From the NCBI GenBank assembly GCA_951213105.1, contig OX578147.1, positions 129,394,322 to 129,458,321 of the forward strand: 64,000 nucleotides of DNA. The letters run 5' to 3'. Positions 1-11,386 of this stretch are shown in pieces. How positions within the stretch are numbered: position 1 is the stretch's first letter; every line of letters starts with the position of its first letter. The position numbers and the translations under genes were made by a program. The notes under the pieces were generated by a model that saw nothing but the letters and a program-made list of their open reading frames with translations, did no database searches and was not told the DNA's origin. The stretch is from Amaurobius ferox. Lineage: Eukaryota; Arthropoda; Arachnida; Araneae; Amaurobiidae.

Positions 1-67
1 AACCCGAGCTATCGTTTTCATTAAATCCCTGTTTTACTTTCATTAATTTGCTTTTTTATCGCCCTAG

Positions 68-156
68 ATCGATCCCGTGCTACCATGGAGACTGCACTGA
101 CATGGGAATGTGCGAGTGTGACCTATGCTGGGAAGGTGAAAGTTGCCAGGACTTTG
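68..156 (+). CDS. Exon 1 of window: EGF-like module
   Basis: Acceptor after a T-rich tract (..gccctag), donor gtaagc. The open frame begins at base 69 (one base of a split codon precedes it) and ends in phase 1. It encodes 29 residues with six cysteines in the spacing CYHGDC...CECDLCWEGESC, the C-terminal signature of an EGF-like module (CxC..., then W/G/C). The other two frames either stop or give no pattern. The split final codon completes with the first two bases of the exon at 11387 to give FVDNYLP, running straight into the cadherin-like domain. It is too short for most ORF callers. The module probably acts as an extracellular spacer or interaction domain. Confidence 0.75.
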
Positions 157-645
157 GTAAGCCTTAAAAAAATTATCAACGACCCGCTGATGGTTTATTT
201 GAAATTTGATATTTAGATCTTATGAGCGCGATAAGATGAACAAAGTGGCAGTATTACTTTCACTGCAAGCATAGTATAATGTATAGTGAAAGTATCGTGA
301 GGGAGACTTGAATTTTCGGCTAAGGAGCACGTTTAGAGTATCGCTGAACTCGAATCGAACGTTTTTGAGGTGATTCCTGTGTGTGTGTGTGTGTGTTCAT
401 ATATGTATCCGTGAGTCTGTAGAGGAAATATCTTATGAACAAAGTATTTTAAAAACATTTTGGTCTATTATTATAATCGATGAATACTGGATCGATTGTA
501 ATAATGATTACTTATTGATATTATACATTATTATAAACATTATTATAATGATTATAATAATGATTTGATTTCTTATTGAATATAAAAGTAATCAAATGTT
601 TAGAAGACCTCCCAAATACTTACATACACACAGACACACACACAC
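157..645 (+). other. Start of intron 1; decayed family B repeat at about 265-440
   Basis: No coding signal. From about 265 to 440 the sequence follows the left half of the family B repeat (clear copies at 12.86, 22.69 and 26.74 kb) in degenerate form, including the GTGTGT run and the 'gtgagtctgt' block. The remainder is AT-rich intron. Confidence 0.45.

Positions 646-692
<47 letters not shown>
646..692. repeat. (TA)n microsatellite
   Basis: About 23 uninterrupted TA dinucleotides, preceded by a short CA run. Shorter TA runs occur at about 901-920 and 3641-3667. Confidence 0.9.
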
Positions 693-696
<4 letters not shown>

Positions 697-861
697 AAAA
701 TTTTCTGATTGACCAAATTTGTCTAAGGGGGTAGAATAAAATTTTAAAAAGTGTAACTTTTTGAAAATTAATGGAAGGACTATTTCATTAACGTAGTCTT
801 ATTTCCTACCTTACTTTCAACATTTTTGCAATTTACATTGGCCACTTATCTCCAACAAGTA

Positions 862-905
862 AAAAATTAAAGCGCGTTTCAATCTTTTTGGGACACCCTG
901 CATAT
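862..905. repeat. Terminal fragment of a mariner/Tc1-like repeat
   Basis: Contains 'tttttgggacaccctgcatatata', which is the outward end typical of elements beginning CAGGGTGTCCCAAAA next to a TA target. Similar ends are seen near 3667 ('acagaatgtcccaaaaac'), 9330 and 11940. No transposase remains. Confidence 0.35.
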
Positions 906-1156
906 ATATATATATATATAATAATAGAAGTTTGAAAATCCAATGAACGAAAAGTAAGAAGATGTAACACGATAAACCTAACTTTTTAAAACACCCACAG
1001 AATAAAATATAATACAGCAAATCATCAATCAAATGGATAAAAAATAATATACTAAAAATATAATAAATGCAATAACATAGGCAGTAAAAAACGATAAAAA
1101 ATTAGGAGAATACGTGCAACAAGATTCCTCTAATAACATTGGACGAAAGTAAATTT

Positions 1157-3141
1157 AACAAGAAAGATCAATCATGCATAAGCATTGATTATGAAACACT
1201 TTCCAACTGAAATGTAATTTCATTTAAAAATTTCTAAAATGTGATTCATTCAGTGGTAATATCTTTTACATTATCACAGTACTACAGTAATTTATTATAC
1301 TTAAATATTTAAAACTGTATCGAAATATAAATCATCTGATTCTTTATGCAAAATCAATGAATATTTCATTCATATAACTTGTATTCCAGACTCCAGAGCT
1401 AAATAATTTTGTGTGAAAAAAATTCAGCAATTCTTATGTAATTCATCTTACAATCGCTTGAGATATTTGCATTCTGCATATGTTAAAATTAGGCTTCCTT
1501 GAAGAAATAATAAAAGTTTAGGGATCATTTAAAATCACAACTATTGTAATTGCATAGGCACGGAATTTAGATACACAGATAATACACAGATAATATATAT
1601 GTGTATGTGTATGTACTCAAAGTATTGGAATCGTGCCGAAGATCGGAACTCGAATTTTCAAAGTATCTACACGTTTTGGGACTTCTAGAACACGAAAAAA
1701 CTACTTTTAGGAAGACGTCTGTGTGTGTAAGGGTGTATCTGTGTATGTTTCTGTGTGTCTGTGTGGATATTACATCCACTCTAATTGAAAAACTAATGGA
1801 CCGAATTTCATACAATTTGGTAGGTATGTTTTTTGTGGGAAATCCTGATGTTCATTAGATTATAGTACGATTCGTAATAAAAGAATCTGCCTTCTTTGCG
1901 AAATGGCCGCAGAAATTGCCTTTATCCACTCTAGCTAAAAACTAATGAACCAAATTTAACAAAATTTGGAGTATAATATTTCAATAACCTACAAGTGATT
2001 TATATACCAAATTTAACAAAATTTTGTATATAAAGCATTTGTAGGTTATTCTACTACGATTCGGGAAAAAGGAACGGGCTATTTTTGCGAAATGGCCAGC
2101 AAAAATCGTTATATATAAAAATAAAAGACTACGTGTGCTCAATTATATCAATTAAATTCCTATTTTATATGTGATTTTTGACAACAAAAAGAATAAGACT
2201 AACCCCATTACTCTAGGACTAGCCGTTCTTGAGATATTCTAGTTTTTTCGCGTTTTCGCTACGCCACCTTTGACAATAAGTCCAGCTATCAAATGAGAAC
2301 CAAATTTAAGTTTAACGTGTAAATTCAATGTCATTTAAAATACTTATGTTGTGCAGATAAACTCAAATTATCATTGAATAAATAAAGAGAACGAATATGA
2401 GTCTGCAGGGAAAGACATGAGCTGTCCACATCAGAATTTTTAACAATATTACACCAATGATTTATAGAAGTGAACGGGGATTATTTTCAGGCCATTTCGA
2501 AAAAATGTATGATCTATATTTAAAGATCCATCAAATTTTTGTCGAATAAAATGTTCAACAAATTTAAGCTGTGTACCAAATTTTAACTCTCTAGGACGTA
2601 GGAAAGTGCATTTAAAATGCCATCAATTAAATTTATCATGAAGAGTTATATAAAATTTAAAAAAAATGAAAAATTGTTATCTACCAAATATATTTTAAGA
2701 TATGAAGCCACTCCCATATGCAAAACGTTTTAACAAATGGAGAGATATTTATTATATAATATCTCTCTCTTTTCTTTCTGGAAGATATCCCAAAGTCAGA
2801 ATTTAATTGAATTTGTTTTTTTCCCTATATTAAATAATTTTTTTAATTAAAAAACTACTTAACATATTTTACTGAATTTTTTTTTATATATTCTATAGGA
2901 TAATGTGAATATTTCCTAAAAATTTCGAAGCAATTCGTGAATTTTAAATTTACTTAAAAAATGTTTGAAAAATTAGGTCCCATAGGGTTCAATGTATTTC
3001 ATTTTTTCAACCCGGGTTCAATAAAAAACTAATTGGGTGATATTATTTATTTATATTCCCATAGGTCCTACAGACCGTCTGAACAACATACTAAAATTTC
3101 ATTTTGATAAACTCATTTTTACGGCAGTTATCGTGCTAACG

Positions 3142-3191
<50 letters not shown>

Positions 3192-3237
3192 ATGAACAAA
3201 GTCATAAACACTTTTCAACTTTGTTGTAAAGTGTTAA
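1157..3237 (+). repeat. Family A repeat, composite copy (A ends with an internal C segment)
   Basis: Starts 'aacaagaaagatcaatcatg' and ends with a (GACA)n run followed by 'aatgaacaaagtcataaac' and a short hairpin (aacacttt...aaagtgtt). Nearly identical in content to 59379-62058. Bases about 1570-2450 (segment C, with GT-rich part and the tail 'ctgtccacatcagaattttt') are absent from other family A copies (7783, 37638), so this is a composite. It has no coding capacity; apparent short ORFs lie in the GT/CA-rich part. Confidence 0.8.
3142..3190. repeat. (GACA)n tetranucleotide run inside family A
   Basis: About 12 GACA units between 'gtgctaacg' and 'gaatgaac'. The same position in other copies carries different unit numbers (59277-59330, 61979-62012, about three units near 63325, one at 8780). 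Confidence 0.9.
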
Positions 3238-3638
3238 AAATAGAAAAATTAAATATAGAAATAACTAATTCTATTACTAAATTTAGCGCAAATGCAGCAT
3301 AAATTTGAATAGATTGCAAAAAAAATTTATAGATACTATAGCCTATTAAAATATGGAGGATACTATGCAAATATTATTAAATAAAGAATTTAAAGTTATT
3401 AAGTAAATGGATTGAAAATGCAAAATACATTTAATTTATTGCGCAAATGCAGCTCATAAATAAAATGATTTCAATAATAATAGAAGTTTGAAAATCCAAT
3501 GAACGAAAACTAAGAAGATGTAAATAGTATCAATAAATTAAATGTATTTTGCATTTTCAATCCATTTACTTAATAACTTTAAATTCTTTATTTAATAATA
3601 TTTGCATAGTATCCTTCATATTTTAGTAAGCTATAGTA

Positions 3639-3675
<37 letters not shown>

Positions 3676-4340
3676 TCCCAAAAACATTGACCTCGGCTTT
3701 TGTTCCTTAAATATTGATCTTAAACATATATAACAAATTACAAAGTTGCGTAAAAAGGTACAGAGTTTTATGAAATCGATTAAAATTTTCAAGGTAATTA
3801 AATTTGAAGAAATGCAAAATTTTTTATACGACCCCCGTACAAAAAACTTTCCAATGAGTGAAATGTGCCCTATACACTAATAAGGTGATGTACAAAATTT
3901 CAGCATTTTATCATAAAAAGTCCCAGAGATATGAAAAGACAAAAATGCTGACTTAAACCACTTTTCGATGCATTGACATGGGTTCTCAAAGGGTAAAAAT
4001 CATGTCGGCATATCGCGTTTCAGGGGTCATACACAAATAACGGAAGAAAACAATGATTACATAAATAAATAATAATTTTGGTATTTATTGGTACAAAAGT
4101 ATCTACACAGTGTAGAAATAACAACTTTACACAAAGGTTACGAAGTTTGTTCAAAATGTTTTCCATCCATACTAAAGATCCATTAAAGATAAGAGGGAGA
4201 TATTATTTGCCTATGATGCATTTCTGCGTTGCGTCATTTGCACTCTTGCTGTAAACATTTACATTTTAGTTTGTGATTAATCCCTCACCAACTTTGTTTA
4301 AACATATCACTGGGACTCCCTTTCTACTTCCCTCAATAAT
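3238..4340. other. Intron sequence without recognised gene; truncated repeat at 3640-4140
   Basis: AT-rich. From 3641 a TA run is followed by 'acagaatgtcccaaaaacattg', resembling the end of a mariner-like or other DNA transposon, and then about 450 bp of non-coding sequence that I cannot assign. A stretch at about 3480-3640 repeats nearby sequence (3361-3470) in inverted orientation around 'attaaatgtattttgcattttc'. Confidence 0.4.
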
Positions 4341-4344
4341 CTGA

Positions 4345-5789
4345 TTTTAGAAATATCTATTGATAAAAGTTGCTCCGTTATTTTCCCAAAAATTTACTCT
4401 AATATGAAAAGAAACCCCATTTCCAAATTTAACAATAGATCCATTAAAATTAAAAATCATTTAAAATTTTTTGGTTTAATTATTGATAATAAATTAAATT
4501 GGGATCCTCATATTCGATATCTCCAAGAAAAATGTCTTAAATTTTGTACTACTTTTGACCAAATTTCTGGGAAAAATTGAGGTGTCAAAAAATGTTTCCT
4601 AAAATGCTGGTATCTACGTGCTGTGGAAAGAGTTATTACTTACGGTTCTGCTATATGGGGTAAAAACTAAAAAAAAATGCAAATTAAAAACTTCTTTCAC
4701 TCCAAAGGATCATTCTTCTAAAAATCTGCCTAGGCTACCGTACAACATCTAATATCTCCTTATTTTCCCTCACTAGTAGTCCACCCATTCATTTTACAAT
4801 TTCTACCTTCTATAATAAATTTATTTTTTGCAAACAAAAAATGGATTCCTTTTCTTCTCCCTCCCTCTCGCCTCCCTCTGATTTTGATTTCCTTGTTCCT
4901 TTCTCTAACTTTCACTCCTCTAAATGGTCCGTAAATTTAGTTAACAGAATGGATAAAGACTCTGCCATTTATAATATATATACTGATGGTTCAAATATTG
5001 ACAATAACACTGGTTTTTCAGTCTGTATTTTTAAACATGATGTTCTGGAAATAATTCTCTCGTATAAACTTGACAACACGAATACAGTATTTCAAGCTGA
5101 ACTTACCGCTATTTCCTTTGCTATTGACTGAGTTTCCTCTAATAATACCGCTGTTAATATTTATTCCTATAGCCTCTCTTCCATTCAAGCTCTTAACTCA
5201 AAAAATAAATCTAATTATCTTAATTCCATTAAATCGAAAGCTCTCCTTGCCCAAAACCTTGTCAATATTTCTTGGGTAAAAGTTCAAAATAATATATCTG
5301 GAAATGAAATTGCTGATTGCCATGCCAAAATTGCTGCTATATCTGGTTCCCCTCTTACTATTCCCTTTCCTTACTCACTCTTCTCAAAGTTTTTTAAATC
5401 TCATATCTTTAATCTTTGGCAAAATTATCTGAATGATTATATTTCCACCAGGACTGGCGATCCGGTTAGAATCCTGTTGCACCTCCCTATCGTGAATCCT
5501 AATTTACAAATTTTTAATAAATATCTCATTTACTTTCTTACTAGTCATGGCCCCTTTCTTGATTACCTATACTTTTCCAAAATTAAATCCACCTCTAACT
5601 GTATTTGCAATAAATTCGGTGACGTTGACCATTTTCGATTGTCTTTTTTATAAAAATTTTCATCTTTTCAAAACTTCCCCCTCTAATAAATCAATTTGGT
5701 TCTCCAAAGTTCGTTCAAATCCCTCTTCAGCAGGTAAAATTAAAAACTGTATTCTTGTTGCCATAGAAATTTCTAATAAAGTGACCTAA
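4345..5789 (+). pseudogene. Degraded non-LTR retrotransposon: RT C-terminus plus RNase H
   Basis: In the + frame, 4350-4670 reads through remnants of the region after the RT fingers/palm (FFGLIIDNKLNWDPHI, then ERVITYGSAIWG), as in I/Jockey-group LINE ORF2. From about 4975 an RNase H domain follows: YTDGS (first Asp), QAELTAI (catalytic Glu), a TGA stop at 5128-5130 where Trp is expected, then IYSYSLSSIQAL, where the family motif SDS has Tyr for the catalytic Asp, and WVKVQNNISGNEIAD, where the usual His is Gln. The C-terminal LTSHGPFLDYL and CxC..GDVDHF segment is also present. Several frameshifts and stops are present, so the copy is dead. The frame ends with a stop near 5789. Confidence 0.8.
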
Positions 5790-6312
5790 GCTTATGAGTA
5801 GATTCTACTCTCAATTAATTTTGATCAATGAATCCCTTTATTTCATTCTTATTAACTTATATGGACTTATTGTGTTACCTCCATATTTTCTGTTTCAAAA
5901 AAAGAAAAAAAACTATGTTAAATGTTCTTATTTTCTCGGTTCTTTCTTTTTCTCGTGACCCTTTTTATTTGTATTTTTTCTAATTTTTCTTTTCTAAATT
6001 TTATTCTAAATTTCTGTTTTTGTTTTCCATGTGCCTAATTTCTTTTTCCTTTTCATGTATTTTCTTTTTACATATTTTCTAAATTCTGCTTTTAAAATTT
6101 TATTATTTTCTTTAATTTTAATCTATTTTTCATTATGTTAATATGCCTCACTTTAAATTTTATTTGTCAATGATCTTTTTATCTATATTCTCAAAAACCC
6201 TTTTCCCATTTTTGAAAAATGGACATACTTGTCAAGTTTAAATATAATGTAAAACTATCTGTATAACCACACTATTTTTCATCATTTGTTATCTTTTTAG
6301 ACATAAACAAAT
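5790..6312 (+). other. Probable 3' UTR of the LINE, T-rich intron
   Basis: T- and A-rich sequence with no coding signal directly after the dead RNase H/zinc-finger region; most simply the 3' tail of the same LINE insertion. Confidence 0.4.
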
Positions 6313-6440
6313 GTTCGTTTGGCGGGATGGTAGACCTTGGGTGGTTACTGAGTACAGGAGATATCCCTTCCCGATCGTGCAGCTAGCTACTCTAAACCCA
6401 CTATGTGGGTCGCACGGTCTGCGGTCTTCAGACCTCCGAC
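6313..6440 (+). repeat. SINE 3' tail fragment with conserved stem-loop
   Basis: Carries the tail hairpin shared with other SINE copies here: arms gatcgtgc (6373-6380) and gcacggtc (6412-6419), one G-T wobble. GC content is clearly higher than the flanks. Confidence 0.6.
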
Positions 6441-6489
6441 ATCTTTGCACTAACCTACAGGGTTGATTTGTTCGGGCGCCATTGTAACG

Positions 6490-6600
6490 AACTTTGCCGC
6501 CCCAACCGGAAATCGAAGCCTGAATCTTCGAACTGGAGAGCCGACGCTCTATTTACTGGGTTGAACTACTGGGACTAAATTGCAAGCTCTCTTAGTCGAA
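6490..6600 (-). repeat. tRNA-derived SINE head, minus strand
   Basis: Read on the - strand it shows a tRNA-like order: an A-box-like segment (gttcaacccagtaaatagag), an anticodon-arm-like part, then a B box 'ggcttcgatttcc'. Not a functional tRNA gene because the acceptor ends do not pair. Confidence 0.5.
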
Positions 6601-6870
6601 GTAAACTCTGCACCCGGAGCAGAGATACCTAATTTAGACCGGAACCCAGTGGGGTGATATCAGCGGAGACTACATTTTCTTTACCCTACCATCAACTACT
6701 CGGAAGGACTTTTGGACCCACAGATTTAGCGTGCCAGTACTCCGCGTTAACACGGGGGTAGTTTAAATATATCCGGGAATCGATCTTCTATCCTCCGAGT
6801 GCAATCTCAGTACCTTAACCACTGGGCTTTTCCGTTCCTCGTACCAAGGACTTAGGGTCCGCCCCCGAAT
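6600..6870 (-). repeat. Diverged tRNA-derived SINE, minus strand
   Basis: The reverse complement follows the 10602/10987 SINEs: tRNA-like A box (agtggttaaggtactg), B box (gatcgattcccgg), 'gcggagta', 'gtgggtccaaaagtccttccgag', 'ccccactgggttccggtctaaatt'. Substitutions throughout indicate an older copy. Confidence 0.65.
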
Positions 6871-7782
6871 TTTAACTTTTTGGGGATGGGTTCTGTTCAC
6901 GTTTGTAATAAATTCAGGTTGGATCGAGCCTGGTATAAATAAATATAAAAGCCAAAATTAGATTAAAATTAAAATAAAAAAATCAAGCAAACAAAAAAAA
7001 TTTGAAATTACTTGTGAAACAAAATTCTCAATAAGCGGAATATTAGTGGTTTTATTTTCGATTGGGCAAAAAGGTTCTTTACACTATATGTACTATAATT
7101 TGTGTTTAATTCCTTAAATAGTAAATTTTTATCATGATACGAAGCAACAGTGTGTTAGCTTTAGACAGATTTTTAAGTATTTTAAAAACAATTGGGCCGA
7201 GTCTCGTCGGGCAGGACTTTGAGTGTTTCGAGCTGGGTCGGGCTTGGGTGAATTATTCTGAAAGATTCTCGGACTCGAGTCGGGCCAAATCCTCATATCT
7301 TCGGGTCGGGCCGAATGTTAAACATTTTTAAATTAAGCCCGTCAGACTTCTAGTGCTTGTGTGTGTGTGTGGACATAATAACTGAATGAATGAACATACC
7401 GATTCTCTATTTTATAACTAGATATATTATGTGAAAAACTATAATTGATTGAATTTATATTAATTATTGTGATCAGAATTCGTATTATCCGAATTTGAAG
7501 ATTTTCATAACATTCTTTCCTGGAGAATGTTAATTCCTTGAATATTGATGGTACTATTCAGAGTATTTCAGCATTGTTGTCCAATTCAAACTGCGACAAT
7601 TACAAACACATACTTAATATTTGAAAATGTGTCGAAATTAAATGCAAAGTCCTTACATATAATTTTTACTTCCAATGGGTGGTACTATCATAAAAATTGG
7701 GAGGACCAAATTTTTATACAATCCTTTGAGATAAAAGTTAAATTATAAAAAGTTTCGCTGTACAGTAATGACTAAAAAGTTA
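6871..7782. other. Intron sequence; small GC-rich decayed tract at 7195-7320
   Basis: No gene. 7195-7320 holds imperfect repeats of 'cgggtcgggccgaa'-like text. The rest is AT-rich. Confidence 0.4.
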
Positions 7783-8834
7783 AACAAGAAAGATCAATCA
7801 TGCATAAAGCATTGATTACGAAATATTTTCCAACTTCAATGCAAAGTACGATACATTCAGCGGTGATATTTTTTTAATTATCAAAGAATACTATAATTTA
7901 TTTTACTTGAAAACTTAAAACTTCATCTAAAAAAATGAACTTCATTCACTTATACACTTTATTCATTTATGCACTTTATTCACTTATACACTTATACACT
8001 TTTATTCCTCCATTTTGTTGCTCCAAGTCCTCTGGACGAGCCGGACGGCCTGGGGCTTTCACACTTTTATTCCAGACTCCAGTGTTAAATAATTTTGCGT
8101 GAAAAATAATCAACAATTCTTATACAATTCAAATTACAATCACTTGTTTACATTCTGCATCCATTAAAATTAGGCTTCGTTGCAGAAATAATCAAAGTTT
8201 GATGATCATTTAACTCAAAAATATTGTAATTGCGCTGGCGCAAGATATAGATGCACAGAAAATACGCAAAAATAAAGCGGTTTTAGGACGGATGCAACAC
8301 AAAGTATAATCACGATTTTTTCTCTGGGAAAAAAAGATGGATGTCATATTTTGAAGTGGGTCACGTAATTTCCTCATATTATATGGGAGTAATTATTATT
8401 TTATTATTTTAATTTTTCTTTATAAAACTTCCCAACATATTTTTCTGAAATTTTTTTGTATATTTTATAGGATAATTTGAATATTTCCTAAAAATTTTCG
8501 AAGCAATTTGTGAATTTAAAATTTGCTTAAAAAATATTTGAAAAATTAAGTCCTATAGGGACCTAATTATTTTATTTTCATTTTTTTATATTATTTTACA
8601 TGTTTTATATTATATTATATTATTTTGTATTTCTGTTTTTTAACCCGAGTTCAATCCAAAACTAAATAGGTGATATTATTCATTTACATTCCCATATGTC
8701 CCACAGACCGTCTCAACAACATACTAAAATTTCATTTTAATGAAGTCAATTTTACAGCAGTTATCGAGCGAACGGACAATCCGACAGAATGACCAAAGTC
8801 ATAAACACTTTATAACTATGTTGGAAAGTGTTAA
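7783..8834 (+). repeat. Family A repeat copy
   Basis: Begins 'aacaagaaagatcaatcatgcata' and ends with 'cataaacactttataac...aaagtgttaa'. Lacks segment C and has only one GACA unit. A 52-bp SINE tail fragment is inserted at 8009-8060. Confidence 0.75.
8009..8060 (+). mobile_element. 52-bp ultra-truncated SINE insertion with 13-bp target duplication
   Basis: Flanked by the direct repeat ACACTTTTATTCC (7996-8008 and 8061-8073). The insert consists of the 3' part of the SINE tail (ctctggacgagccggacggc), so almost the whole element was lost at insertion by 5' truncation. Confidence 0.75.
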
Positions 8835-9539
8835 AAAGGGGTGCAATTATCTGCATTATTCGGTAAATTATTGCTTATAAAGGAAATCCGGAATATCTCC
8901 CTTGTGAATTTGGGTTGGCTGCAATTATAAGGTTTTAGGCACATGCAAGGACTTGTTTTAATTTACAGTCAGTCCCTGCAGCATGAGTTGAAATGGAGGT
9001 GGAAACTCAATCTCAATTTTCTAATTATATATTTTGTAAATAAATTCATGAATTGTATTTATTTTGTAAATAAATTCATGAATATTGAAAATAACTGCAC
9101 TGGATATTTTTGTTTTTACTAGCCACTGTACAGAGTCTCTTTTTCTCATTTAAATTTTTGCTCAAGGGACTGTATAAAATTAGCCCACCTCTCTAATTGT
9201 TATAAAAATACCAGTTACAGGAAAAAGTTATATAAATCAATTTCGCATTTAATTTTAACAAACTTTAAAATTGAAAATATGTGCTTAAAACTAATGGTCG
9301 ATATTCGAAAAATAGGGTCAATTATGTTGAAACACCCTGTATATTATATGAGGTAAATTGATAATTTGAAAAACCCTATGGAAGTTAATGGTTATCACAT
9401 AAATTTCTATTACTCTCCACAGCGGGGGGTGCAGGGGGCAACTAATCACACCTTTATAACTTTCGTTAGGAAAGAGTATTTTTTTATAGAAGTTGTCACT
9501 AATTTCGATATCATTAAGCCTCTTAAGCCTAAATATTAT
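8835..9539. other. Intron sequence, no gene seen
   Basis: AT-rich, with a short tandem at 9037-9080 ('attttgtaaataaattcatgaat' twice) and a mariner-like terminus 'aacaccctgtatat' near 9331. Confidence 0.4.
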
Positions 9540-9695
9540 CACGCATGAATATTAACATGCTGTATATTGACATGCCATTAAGCCTGAATATTAACATGCC
9601 ATTAAGCCTGAATATTAATATACCATTCAGCCTGAATATTAACATGCTGAATATTGACATGCCATTAAACCTTAATATTAACATGCTGATGATGA
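9540..9695. repeat. About 23-bp minisatellite
   Basis: Imperfect head-to-tail units around 'gccattaagcctgaatattaacat', about six in a row, some shortened to 'atgctgaatattgac'. The open frames seen on both strands here follow from the periodicity. Confidence 0.8.
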
Positions 9696-10362
9696 AAAAT
9701 GTCAATTTGGGGCCCACTAAAATCTGGGGCCTTCAAAAAATCTCGAAAATCCTACCTAACCCAGAAGATTCTAAACCACATCCGTAAAATTCGAGAAGCT
9801 CGTGGAAGTCTCCAAAAGTCTTCCAAATTGGCAGCATTTTGCAAAATATGCCACCAAAGTCGAGCGACAGAGACCTTCAATTACAAGCAATTGTTACCTG
9901 TAAAAGTCGTTTTTCCTCGGCGACAGTCTATACGCTGTGGAAAACATTTCAAGTGTTTGTAATAAAAAAATGCCAGATGTCGGAAAAACTTTTTCTAACT
10001 TTTCTCGTAACCTCATATAAATTAAAACTGAAAATTCATTCAAAGGATTTATAGTTCCACTCAATATTATAGGTAATTAATCTTATTCAAGTATTTTTAC
10101 ATTTGTAATCTATATAAAATTGAAAATCCGTCTGTCTGTCTGTGTCATCACCACTGGAAAACAGCTGCCCCCTAATTTTATGAAATCTTATAGGTATGTA
10201 GCTTTGAAATAACCCCATATGAAATTTAGTCCATGTTTGAAGTTTATAAGACCAGGGGTTTGTCATGATATTTAAATCGCACAATTAAATCTTTCATAGA
10301 AATAGCATTATGCAGACAAGATTTATTCCACCAAAAATTGTATCATGTTGCTTAGCAACGCC

Positions 10363-10601
10363 ATTGACTTTTAAATTACACTACCTCACAGTCAGTGTTG
10401 CCATTAGGAAATTGCATTTTTCTGAATATGTATTGACTTTTAAATTACACTACCTCACAGTCAGTGTTGCCATTAGCAAATTGTATTTTTCTGAATGTGT
10501 ATTGACTTTTAAATTACACTACCTCACAGTCAGTGTTGCCATTAGGAAATTGTATTCTTCTGAATATGTATTGACTTTTAAATTACACTACCTCACAATC
10601 A
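10363..10601 (+). repeat. 69-bp tandem repeat
   Basis: Units starting 'attgacttttaaattacact' at 10363, 10432, 10501 and 10570, exact 69-bp period. The fourth unit is interrupted by a SINE at 10602. Confidence 0.9.
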
Positions 10602-10902
10602 GGGGGCGCGGTAGCCCATTGGTTAGCGCGCTGGAGTTGCACTCGGTAGGCCCGGGTTCGATTCCAGCCACTGCCAAAACTGCCGCCGTGTTCATGCGGA
10701 GTACAATCACGTTAAACATGTGGGTCCGAAAGTCCTTCCGAGAGGTTGGTGGTAGGGGAAGGAGGGTACGGTTCCTGTGGATGCCTCCCCCACTGGGTTC
10801 CGGTCTAAATTGGGTGGCACTTCCCGACCGTCCAAACAGTTGGACCCGACCGTCCAACCTTACACCTTTCTGGTAGGTCGGACGGTCTGGGTTTCAACAA
10901 AA
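10602..10902 (+). mobile_element. tRNA-derived SINE, copy 1
   Basis: A 301-bp element starting gggggcgcggtagcc. A-box region 'gtagcccattggttagcgcg', B box GGTTCGATTCC at 10655-10665, body 'gtccttccgagaggttgg', tail with hairpin arms gaccgtcc (10848-10855) / ggacggtc (10880-10887), ending in caacaaaa. A 15-bp target duplication (actacctcaca, then a/g, tca) flanks it. Transcribed by RNA polymerase III and mobilised in trans by a LINE, as for all tRNA SINEs. Confidence 0.85.
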
Positions 10903-10986
10903 ACTACCTCACAGTCAGTGTTGCCATTAGGAAATTGTATTCTTCTGAATATGTATTGACTTTTAAATTACACTACCTCACAATCA

Positions 10987-11287
10987 GGGGGCGCGGTAGC
11001 CCATTGGTTAGCGCGCTGGAGTTGCACTCGGTAGGCCCGGGTTCGATTCCAGCCACTGCCAAAACTGCCGCCGTGTTCATGCGGAGTACGATCACGTTAA
11101 ACATGTGGGTCCGAAAGTCCTTCCGAGAGGTTGGTGGTAGGGGAAGGAGGGTACGGTTCCTGTGGATGCCTCCCCCACTGGGTTCCGGTCTAAATTGGGT
11201 GGCACTTCCCGACCGTCCAAACAGTTGGACCCGACCGTCCAACCTTACACCTTTCTGGTAGGTCGGACGGTCTGGGTTTCAACAAAA
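10987..11287 (+). mobile_element. tRNA-derived SINE, copy 2 (tandem duplicate)
   Basis: Differs from copy 1 by about one base (tacaatc to tacgatc) and sits exactly 385 bp downstream together with one 69-bp satellite unit, including the same mutated left target-site duplicate. It therefore arose by tandem duplication, not by a second insertion. Confidence 0.85.
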
Positions 11288-11386
11288 ACTACCTCACAGT
11301 CAGTGTTGCCATTAGGAAATTGTATTCTGAGTATGTATTAGGTTAAACCATGTAGGTTGTACTATGACTCCTTTCATTCCTTTCAG

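Noticed and set aside
9318..9787. Overlapping frames with NINMPLSLNINMP-like repeats
   Set aside because: They arise from the 23-bp minisatellite.
10602..10680. Functional tRNA gene
   Set aside because: A and B boxes are present but the acceptor and anticodon arms do not fold and the sequence continues into a SINE body.
10588..11242. Identical 89- and 108-codon frames on both strands
   Set aside because: They lie inside the duplicated tRNA-derived SINEs.
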